Shown here: piece by piece, positions 26,710 through 35,331 of the stretch | How the letters are laid out: the number at the start of each line of letters is the position of its first letter | Numbering within the stretch: position 1 is the stretch's first letter | The notes under the pieces: model-generated | Seen by the model: the letters and a program-made list of their open reading frames with translations, nothing else | Databases searched by the model: none | What the model was told of the DNA's origin: nothing | Position numbers and translations under genes: made by a program | NCBI GenBank assembly: GCA_021786705.1 | Contig: JAJYMV010000147.1 | Coordinates: 1 to 36,817 of the forward strand | DNA length: 36,817 nucleotides | DNA from: a bacterium | GTDB taxonomy: Bacteria; Vulcanimicrobiota; Vulcanimicrobiia; Vulcanimicrobiales; Vulcanimicrobiaceae | Reading direction: 5' to 3'

Positions 26710-28890
26710 CTAGACGCGCGTTACCGTCAGCCAGCGGAAGAAATCGTCGGCTCGCATCGGACGGGCGAGAAAATAGCCTTGGACGTAGCGACATCCGTAG
26801 AAGCGCAATCGTTCCAATTGTGCTTCGTTTTCGATCCCCTCCGCGAGCGGACGAAGGCGGAGCTCCTGCGCGATCTTCAATACCGCCTGTACGACACCGC
26901 TCGCTTTGTCGTCGATCTCGCAGCGAGCGACGAATTGTTGATCGATTTTCATCACGTCGACCGGAACTTCGCGTAACCGAGCGAGCGACGAATGCCCGGT
27001 TCCGAAATCGTCGATCGCCGTCATCGTGCCGAGTTCGTGGAGGGCGCGCACCGCACGCTCGATATCGTTCGTGTCTTCGGCAATCACGCGTTCGACGATC
27101 TCGAGTACGAAACGCGAAGGCGAGAGCCCGTGTTCGTCGAGCAACGTTTTTAGGTGTTCGGGTAAGCGCGGATCGAGCGCCTGGCGCGGAAAAAGATTGA
27201 TCCAGACTTGCAGATCCACGTCGGCATCGAGCCATTCGCGGGCTTGTCGCGCCGCCTCGCCGAGCACCCAGAGGCCGACGCGTTCGGCGAGCGTCATGTT
27301 CTCCAAAAAATCGAGAAACGCCGACGGCTCGAGCAACCCGAGGCGAGGATGGTTCCAACGCAGGAGCGCTTCGACGCCGGTGCAGCGCAAGTTTTCACCG
27401 ACGAATTCGAAGATTGGCTGATAGAACAGCACGAACTCGCGATTACGGACGGCGGCGTGCAGTTCCGTTGCCAGGGAGAGCGTGCGCTTTTCTTCGGCGA
27501 GATCGGCGGTATAGAGCACGGCCCGGTTGCGGCCGGCCTGCTTCGCCCGGTACATGGCGAGATCGGCGTGCCGTAGCACGTCTTCGTATTCTGCGTATTC
27601 GGCTGCGAAGGCGATCCCCACCGAGACCGAGACGTAAAGTTCGTGCTCTTCGACCGCGACCGGCTCTTCGAACAGCTCGGCGATGCGTTGCCCTAGCTGA
27701 TGCGCGCCCTCGACTCCCCCGCGCACCACCATCGCGAATTCGTCGGCACTGACGTGCGCGACGAAATCCGCTCCGGAGAAATCGTTACAACGTTCGGCGA
27801 TCCGTTGGAGCAACTTGTCGCCCGCCGCACGCGTTAGCCCTTCGTTCGTCAGCTTCATGTGATCGATATCGATGAGCGCCAGCAGCAACGCGCCTTCGCT
27901 GCGGCCGAGCCAGCGTTCGAGGCCGCGCCGGTTCGGCAGACCGCTCAGCGAATTGGTGAACGCGAGCGCTCGCGTCTGCCGTTCGGCACGCGCGCGTTGG
28001 TCGACGAGCGCGCCGACGGAGAGCGACGAGATCGCCGAGATCACGATAAAGGTCTGCAGATCGATCGGGTGGATCGCGGTGGTGGGAAAGATATAATTCA
28101 AAATGCTCGTGAGCGCGTCGGTCACGAAGATTCCGGGAATGGCGAGGCGCAAACCGCCGCGCGCCGCCATCCACATCAGCGGAAGAAAGACGAAATACCG
28201 AAGCGGATCTCCGCTGACGCCGGTCAGCACGGCGGCGTATCCCAACAGCGTCGCGCCGATCACCGTCGTATAGAGCAGCATCCGTTCGCGCAGTTTGATA
28301 TCGAAGACGGGGGCCGGCGGTTCGTCGGGGTCTGCGACGAGCAGCGGCGTCAGGTAGGTCGCGAGAATCGGCACGAGCACTAATAGCCCGAGGGTATCAC
28401 CGACCCAAAAGCTCACGACCTCGCGCAAATAGTGCTGCCAGCCTCCACCGTAAATCGAAACCGCAATCGCGCCGGGGATCAGCGCGAGCACGAGCGGCGC
28501 AACAATAGAGACGCCGCAGAAATTTGCGGCGTCTTGGAAGCTCACGAACGGGAGGTGAACCGCTAATACGCGCTTGAGTATCAGCACGACCAGCGAATAC
28601 CCGATAGCGGCGATGATGCCGAACTCCCAATACACGAGCGGCGGGAGATGCGCCGTTGCGGGAAAGACGATCGGCCGCGTAATTTCGGCGAGCACCGCGA
28701 GCGGTGCGTAGGCGTAGCCGAAGGTATAGATGAGATAGAACGTGAGCGCGGCGCCGAGAAACCAGGGATAAAATGTACCGTGCGCGCCGTTATAGAGCGT
28801 TCCGAGAAGATCGCTCCCGACCCACGCGACGAGATAGAGAGCCGCCACGGCAATACTCTGCACCGGAGATAACCTGGGCCTGCGCTCCAT
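26710..28890 (-). CDS. MASE1-like membrane sensor with degenerate GGDEF and EAL domains
   Basis: N-terminal multi-TM MASE1-like region; GGDEF domain SLSGLPNRRGLERW with SADEF signature; EAL domain GVEALLRWNHPRLG, AIDDFGTGHSSLARLREVPVDVMKID, AEGIENEAQL. Confidence 0.9.
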   Translation of the reverse strand: MERRPRLSPVQSIAVAALYLVAWVGSDLLGTLYNGAHGTFYPWFLGAALTFYLIYTFGYAYAPLAVLAEITRPIVFPATAHLPPLVYWEFGIIAAIGYSLVVLILKRVLAVHLPFVSFQDAANFCGVSIVAPLVLALIPGAIAVSIYGGGWQHYLREVVSFWVGDTLGLLVLVPILATYLTPLLVADPDEPPAPVFDIKLRERMLLYTTVIGATLLGYAAVLTGVSGDPLRYFVFLPLMWMAARGGLRLAIPGIFVTDALTSILNYIFPTTAIHPIDLQTFIVISAISSLSVGALVDQRARAERQTRALAFTNSLSGLPNRRGLERWLGRSEGALLLALIDIDHMKLTNEGLTRAAGDKLLQRIAERCNDFSGADFVAHVSADEFAMVVRGGVEGAHQLGQRIAELFEEPVAVEEHELYVSVSVGIAFAAEYAEYEDVLRHADLAMYRAKQAGRNRAVLYTADLAEEKRTLSLATELHAAVRNREFVLFYQPIFEFVGENLRCTGVEALLRWNHPRLGLLEPSAFLDFLENMTLAERVGLWVLGEAARQAREWLDADVDLQVWINLFPRQALDPRLPEHLKTLLDEHGLSPSRFVLEIVERVIAEDTNDIERAVRALHELGTMTAIDDFGTGHSSLARLREVPVDVMKIDQQFVARCEIDDKASGVVQAVLKIAQELRLRPLAEGIENEAQLERLRFYGCRYVQGYFLARPMRADDFFRWLTVTRV

Positions 28891-28975
28891 CGCTCCCTCG
28901 CTCTCGTGTAGTGAGCAGCCTACGCCACGCTCGCAGCGACACCCTTCAACGAGCTATCGGCACGTATGTGCAAAT

Positions 28976-29006
28976 CGCCACTAGCCTTTCGGCTCGGCGC
29001 GTGGCG
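28976..29006 (-). other. Possible structured element upstream of the EAL gene
   Basis: Minus strand: CGCCAC-GCGCCG-AGCC-GAAA-GGCT-A-GTGGCG, two stacked helices with a GNRA tetraloop. Confidence 0.35.
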
Positions 29007-29030
29007 CCGGAAAGAGCGGCCGCGGCCGCA

Positions 29031-29067
29031 CAAAAAAGTACCCCGGCAGCGTTCGCTGCCGGGGTAC
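29031..29067 (-). terminator. Rho-independent terminator of groES-groEL
   Basis: Minus strand GTACCCCGGCAGC-GAAC-GCTGCCGGGGTAC then TTTTTT; 13-bp perfect stem, 28 nt after groEL stop. Confidence 0.95.
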
Positions 29068-29095
29068 CGCACGTGCATTTCGCCGCGAAGCGAAA

Positions 29096-30778
<1,683 letters not shown>

Positions 30779-31084
30779 TTACGCGTGCGCCGGCACTTTG
30801 TCGACGATAGCCAGGACGTCTTTTTCGGAAACGATGAGGTACTCGACGCCGTCGATTTTGACTTCGCTGCCCGAGTATTTCGAGAAAATTACGCGGTCGC
30901 CGACCTTCACGGTCATTGCAACAGTCGTGCCGTTGTCGAGCACGCGGCCGCTCCCGATCGCGCGGACGATCCCCTCTTGGGGCTTCTCTTTCGCGGTGTC
31001 GGGAAGAAAAATGCCGCCGACGCTCTTCTCTTCTTGCTCGACGTGCTCGATGACCACGCGGTCGGCCAATGGCTTCAGGTTCAC
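30779..31084 (-). CDS. groS: Co-chaperonin GroES
   Basis: [47 protein letters not shown] start with GGAGG SD 7 nt upstream; tracked start at 31183 would place the promoter and CIRCE inside the ORF. Confidence 0.97.
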   Translation of the reverse strand: MNLKPLADRVVIEHVEQEEKSVGGIFLPDTAKEKPQEGIVRAIGSGRVLDNGTTVAMTVKVGDRVIFSKYSGSEVKIDGVEYLIVSEKDVLAIVDKVPAHA

Positions 31085-31119
31085 GGAAAAACCTCCAAAA
31101 ATGTGTTTCGAGATGGATT

Positions 31120-31146
31120 TTGGCACTCTTAGCATCTGAGTGCCAA
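31120..31146. promoter_or_regulatory. CIRCE element (HrcA operator) upstream of groES-groEL
   Basis: TTGGCACTC-N9-GAGTGCCAA: perfect 9-bp arms, one symmetric change from consensus CIRCE. Confidence 0.95.
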
Positions 31147-31154
31147 CCTGTTGG

Positions 31155-31183
31155 ATATTAGCAGAGACCCCACCCGAGTGCAA
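31155..31183 (-). promoter_or_regulatory. Sigma70-type promoter of groES-groEL
   Basis: Minus strand TTGCAC (31183-31178), 17-nt spacer, TAATAT (31160-31155); CIRCE lies just downstream near the expected start site. Confidence 0.8.
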
Positions 31184-31298
31184 GCGGTTTCATGCGATGA
31201 GCAATTGGTTAAACTCCCCCCGGGGCGTGCCGAGCGAGCCGCCCGAATCGTTTTTTCGATAGCCGGCTCCCTGCGAAAAGTCGGCAAAGGAGCAGAGC

Positions 31299-32096
31299 AT
31301 GAAACGTCTCGCAATCGGCCTCACCGCCGCGATCTTCGCCCTCAGCCTCGTGGGGGCACGCCCGGCGATGGCGAGCATCAACATCGGGATCGGCATCTCG
31401 ATCGGAAGCCCACCTCCTCCCATCCCCTACTACGCCTACGAGCAACCGCCGCCGCCGGCTCCGAACTGGATCTGGATTCCGGGCTATTGGCGCTGGAACC
31501 GCGGCGGCTACCACTGGGTCCGCGGCCGCTGGACCCCGGCACCCGCACCCGGCCTTTATTGGACCCCCGGTTACTGGGCCTGGGACGGCAACGGCTATTA
31601 TTGGAACGGCGGCTACTGGGGGCGGAGCGTCGGCTACTATGGCGACGTCAACTATGGCTGCGGCTACTACGGCCGCGGGTACGACGGCGGCGAGTGGGAT
31701 GGCGACCGTTTCCGCTACAACAGTTACGTGACGCACGTCGATCGCAACAGGATCGGGAACGCGGTCTACTACGATCCGCACGTCTATCGTCGCACCCCGC
31801 AGGAAGGGCGCTCGAGCTTCGTACGCGTCACCCGCGCGGCCGCTCCGCGGAACGCCCGCTACCAGCCACAGCGCCGGCAGCCCCAGCCGCGCTATGAGCC
31901 GCAGCACCGGCAGCCCCAGCCGCGCTATCAGCCGCAGCACCGACAGCCCCAGCCGCGCTATCAGCCGCAGCACCGGCAGCCCGAGCCGCGTGGTAACCAG
32001 CAGCACGGCAACCAACAGCACGGGAACCGCGGCGGAGACCAACAGCACGGCCACGGCGACCACGGCGGGCACGGGCACGGCGGGCCACCCGCTTAA
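31299..32096 (+). CDS. Secreted YXWGXW-type repeat protein with Gln/Pro/Arg and His-rich tail
   Basis: Signal peptide MKRLAIGLTAAIFALSLVGARPAMA; WIPGYWRWNRGGYHWVRGRWTPAPAPGLYWTPGYW; RQPQPRYQPQH repeats; HGHGDHGGHGHGG tail. Confidence 0.85.
   Translation: MKRLAIGLTAAIFALSLVGARPAMASINIGIGISIGSPPPPIPYYAYEQPPPPAPNWIWIPGYWRWNRGGYHWVRGRWTPAPAPGLYWTPGYWAWDGNGYYWNGGYWGRSVGYYGDVNYGCGYYGRGYDGGEWDGDRFRYNSYVTHVDRNRIGNAVYYDPHVYRRTPQEGRSSFVRVTRAAAPRNARYQPQRRQPQPRYEPQHRQPQPRYQPQHRQPQPRYQPQHRQPEPRGNQQHGNQQHGNRGGDQQHGHGDHGGHGHGGPPA
31858..31992 (+). repeat. 33-bp tandem repeat (RQPQPRYQPQH)
   Basis: Near-identical cggcagccccagccgcgctatcagccgcagcac units, about four copies. Confidence 0.9.
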
Positions 32097-32126
32097 AAGC
32101 CCCTCGAGCGCCCTCGGCTCGGCGAC

Positions 32127-32165
32127 AACGCGGTTACCCGTTTGGGTGACCGCGTTTTCGTTCTG
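32127..32165 (+). terminator. Rho-independent terminator after first YXWGXW gene
   Basis: AACGCGGTTACCC-GTTT-GGGTGACCGCGTT (13 bp with G-U), then TTCGTTCT. Confidence 0.85.
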
Positions 32166-32227
32166 CGTGAAATCGCGTCGTACTGGGAAGCATGAGAGGG
32201 GTTCATCCCCAGAATGTAGGCACTCCC

Positions 32228-32923
32228 ATGAAATTCCCACGCGCACCTTTCGTCGCGATCTTCGCCGTCGTTGCATTTTTTATGCCTCGTCCGGCATCGG
32301 CGATTACCCTGAGTCAAATCATCTCGATGGTCGCGCCACCGGCGATTCCGTCATCGTCCTACCAACAGCCCGCACCACCGGCTCCGAACTCCATGTGGAT
32401 CCCGGGTTATTGGCACTGGAACGGCAGCTCGTACCAATGGGTCGCCGGGCGATGGACCTACGCACCGAGCCCGGGGCTCGTGTGGACCCCTTCCTACTGG
32501 CAGGCAACGCCGGCCGGGTATCTCTATCACTCCGGTTATTGGGGCAAGAGCGTCGGGTATTACGGCAATCTCAATTACGGCCACGGATATTTCGGCAAAG
32601 GGTATGACGGAGGGAAGTGGCAAGGCAAAACGTTCCTCTACAACACCTACGTCACGCACGTCGACCAGCACACCGTTCATTCGGTCTACTTCGACCGCAG
32701 CGTCTACAGGCGCTCGCCGCAGCAGAACCATCAGAGCTTCGTCGGCCAAATGCATTCGGCAGATCGCGGACACGCAATGCAGAACGCGCGCGCCAATCGC
32801 GGCGCTCCCCCCGCGAAGCAGTCGGAGCGCGGAAAATCTTCGAACGAACATGCCGCTAAGAGCGGCAAGGGCAACGACGGGCACGGCAATGCCGGGCACG
32901 GCCACGGAAAGCCGCCGCGCTAA
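32228..32923 (+). CDS. Second secreted YXWGXW-type repeat protein, paralogue of the preceding gene
   Basis: MKFPRAPFVAIFAVVAFFMPRPASA signal; MWIPGYWHWNGSSYQWVAGRWTYAPSPGLVWTPSYW; shared YVTHVD and VYRRSPQ motifs. Confidence 0.83.
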   Translation: MKFPRAPFVAIFAVVAFFMPRPASAITLSQIISMVAPPAIPSSSYQQPAPPAPNSMWIPGYWHWNGSSYQWVAGRWTYAPSPGLVWTPSYWQATPAGYLYHSGYWGKSVGYYGNLNYGHGYFGKGYDGGKWQGKTFLYNTYVTHVDQHTVHSVYFDRSVYRRSPQQNHQSFVGQMHSADRGHAMQNARANRGAPPAKQSERGKSSNEHAAKSGKGNDGHGNAGHGHGKPPR

Positions 32924-32956
32924 CAGCGGCCTCTTTTCGGAGAACATAATCGAAAC

Positions 32957-32983
32957 CGCCGGCGTACATATCGTCGGCGTTTT
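32957..32983 (+). terminator. Candidate terminator after second YXWGXW gene
   Basis: CGCCGGCG-N7-CGTCGGCG (one G-U) followed by TTTT. Confidence 0.6.
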
Positions 32984-33029
32984 CGTGTAAGAGCACCGAG
33001 ATCGTTGCGCAGCTGTCATGCCGAGTAGG

Positions 33030-33073
33030 CTGCCCCTTCGACTCGCTTCGCTCGCTCAGGACAGGCTCCGCGC
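33030..33073. repeat. Possible interspersed repeat (VLSERSESKG-type sequence)
   Basis: ctgccccttcgactcgcttcgctcgctcaggacaggctccgcgcc; minus-strand translation reads VLSERSESKG. Resembles an intergenic motif I recall from unrelated bacterial assemblies. Confidence 0.5.
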
Positions 33074-33099
33074 CGAATCGAGGCACCGTACGGCCGCGA

Positions 33100-33543
33100 T
33101 TACGAGGTGCTGAGCGTGACCTCGACGGCGATCCCCTGGCGCACGCTTGCGGTGACGGTGCAGAAGTCCTCGAAGAGCGCGCGGCATCGTTCGAAGCGCT
33201 CGCGGTGCTCCTCGGCGATCTCCGCGTGCAGTTCGACCTCGATCGCCCCGATCCGCAGGCGGCCGCGTTCGTTGCGCGCTTTGTGAATCGAGACATCGGC
33301 GCGCAATCCATCGAGCGACGCGTGCGCTTTTCCGACGCAGAATAGCAGGCTCGAGGCCAAGCAGCTGCCGACCGCCGCGCCGAGCATCGTATCGGGGCTG
33401 GGGCCGCGCGCCTCACCGAGCGGAGGGCCCTCCTCGACGAAAAACTCCGGCACGCTCGTCTCTTCGACGCGGACGAGAAATTCGTAGCCCTCGCGCCGTT
33501 CCAGGCGCACTTTCGTCGGCTGGGGCTCTTCGTGGACGGCCAT
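33100..33543 (-). CDS. OsmC-family protein
   Basis: GPSPDTMLGAAVGSCLASSLLFCVGKA and overall OsmC-like pattern. Confidence 0.85.
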   Translation of the reverse strand: MAVHEEPQPTKVRLERREGYEFLVRVEETSVPEFFVEEGPPLGEARGPSPDTMLGAAVGSCLASSLLFCVGKAHASLDGLRADVSIHKARNERGRLRIGAIEVELHAEIAEEHRERFERCRALFEDFCTVTASVRQGIAVEVTLSTS

Positions 33544-33677
33544 ATCGATCTCCTCATCGGCGTGCGGTGGAATGCTCCAACTCCCACACAGAGACGCGCT
33601 CGCTCTCCCGCACTCCTGCGCGCGCTCGTCGAGCAGCCTAGTGGGAGCGAACGAGCGACCGGGAGAAGAGCGCCCGC

Positions 33678-34166
33678 ATGCCTCCCACTCCTCGCCAATA
33701 CCCCGCGATCCTCGCCCGCGGCATCCTCGCCGGCATCGTCGGTGCGATCCTGATCGACGGCTTCCTCTACGTCACCCAAGTGCGCCCCCAAGGCGGCACG
33801 ATGCAGCAATTCTGGAGCGTCGTCGCCATGGCGGCGATGGGGAAAGCGATCCTCGCCGATCCGCTCGCACCGCTCTACGGCGCGATCGTTCACCTCTTGG
33901 TCTCCCTGGTATGGGGCGTGGCCTTCGCCTGGGTCGCCGCCTCGCAACCATTTATTGCGAAGCGCTGGCTACCCTCGGGGCTCGCCTACGGAGTCGTGGT
34001 CTACATCGCAATGGATGTCGTCATGCTCGCAGCGGGAATATTGCAGAACCCCAAGACGCCGAACGATTTTATCTTCCAGCTCCTCGCGCACACGGTGTTC
34101 TTCGGCTTGCCGATCGCCTGGATCGTCGCGGCGATGACCCCCGCCTCTACCGACGCGCCGGCGTAG
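33678..34166 (+). CDS. Hypothetical integral membrane protein
   Basis: 162 aa, about four TM helices; 1 nt upstream of alr. Confidence 0.65.
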   Translation: MPPTPRQYPAILARGILAGIVGAILIDGFLYVTQVRPQGGTMQQFWSVVAMAAMGKAILADPLAPLYGAIVHLLVSLVWGVAFAWVAASQPFIAKRWLPSGLAYGVVVYIAMDVVMLAAGILQNPKTPNDFIFQLLAHTVFFGLPIAWIVAAMTPASTDAPA

Positions 34167-34167
34167 C

Positions 34168-35289
34168 GTGAACGGCACGCTCGAAATATCGCTCGCGGCG
34201 CTGCGCGCGAACGCCGAGGCGCTGCGCGCGCTCGTCGCGCCGACGCATGCGGCATTCGTCGTGAAGGGCAACGCGTACGGCCACGGAGCCCCGGAGGTCG
34301 CGCGCGCCGTTGAAGCGGGAGCGCGTTATCTTTGCGTCTACACGATCGATGAGGCGCTCGCACTGCGCGCCGCAGGAATCGGCGCACCGGTGCTCGTGCT
34401 CGGCCCCGTTCCCGCCGCATCGCTGCGTGCCGCCGTCGAAAACGATTGCGAGTTGCCGCTCTGGGACGAGCGCGGCTACCTTCACGATCTCGCCACTGCG
34501 GCGCGCGCCTGCGGAAAGAGCGCGCGCGTGCATCTCAAAATTAATACCGGGCTCAATCGCTTCGGTATCGCGCCCGACCAATGCGATGCCATGCTCGATG
34601 CCGTCGCGAGCGTTCGCGACGTCGAAATCGTCGGCGTCTTTTCGCACCTCGCCGCCGCCGAAGAGATCGACTCTCCGTACACCCAGTACCAGCTCGCGCG
34701 CTTTTCGATCGCGCGCGAACGCGTGCGCGCGCGCTTTCCGGCGGCGCAACACCATATCGCGGCCTCGGCGGCGGCGATGCTCTGGCCGCAATCGCGGCTC
34801 GATATCGCCCGCTTCGGCATCGCGCTCTACGGGCTCTGGCCCTCGGAGCAGACGCGCGCGGCGATGGGCGAATCCGGCATCGCATTGCGCCCCGCACTCG
34901 CGTATCGCTCGCAATTGGTGGTCACCCGCGAGATCGAAGCGGGTGAAGCGGTCGGCTACGGGTGCACCTTCCACGCACCGCGGGCGATGCGCATCGGGGT
35001 GCTGCCGCTCGGCTACGCCGACGGTATCCCACGGCTGCTCTCCGGCAACGGCAGCTTTCTCATCGACGGCGCGCGGTGCGCGATTCTCGGACGGATCGCG
35101 ATGAATACCACCGTGCTCGATCTGAGCCACGCCCCCGCCGCCGGCGTCGGGGCGACGGTGACGCTGATCGGGCGAGACGGGAGTGAAGAGATCGCCGCCG
35201 ACGATTGGGCGCGGTGGGCCCAGACGATCTCCTACGAAATCGTTACCCGGTTGCCCGATACGCTCCCGCGCCGGTTCGTCGAATTATAA
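34168..35289 (+). CDS. alr: Alanine racemase
   Basis: FVVKGNAYGHGA PLP-lysine region; INTGLNRFGI; RPALAYRSQLVVTREIEAGEAVGYG; LPLGYADGIPR; GRIAMNTTVLDLS. Confidence 0.95.
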   Translation: MNGTLEISLAALRANAEALRALVAPTHAAFVVKGNAYGHGAPEVARAVEAGARYLCVYTIDEALALRAAGIGAPVLVLGPVPAASLRAAVENDCELPLWDERGYLHDLATAARACGKSARVHLKINTGLNRFGIAPDQCDAMLDAVASVRDVEIVGVFSHLAAAEEIDSPYTQYQLARFSIARERVRARFPAAQHHIAASAAAMLWPQSRLDIARFGIALYGLWPSEQTRAAMGESGIALRPALAYRSQLVVTREIEAGEAVGYGCTFHAPRAMRIGVLPLGYADGIPRLLSGNGSFLIDGARCAILGRIAMNTTVLDLSHAPAAGVGATVTLIGRDGSEEIAADDWARWAQTISYEIVTRLPDTLPRRFVEL

Positions 35290-35331
35290 ATACCACGTAA
35301 CAAGCAAGCGCTATAGGACGTTTTACGAACG

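Noticed and set aside
29008-29030. GCGGCCGCGGCCGC palindrome as an operator
   Set aside because: Pure GC palindrome in high-GC DNA next to a terminator; no independent support.
31085-31183. Upstream start of groES in the ORF track
   Set aside because: It would include the CIRCE and the -10/-35 elements; GTG at 31084 has an ideal SD.
32856-33947. 363-aa minus-strand ORF over the OsmC region
   Set aside because: Different frame from OsmC; contains the VLSERSESKG translation and Arg-rich filler.
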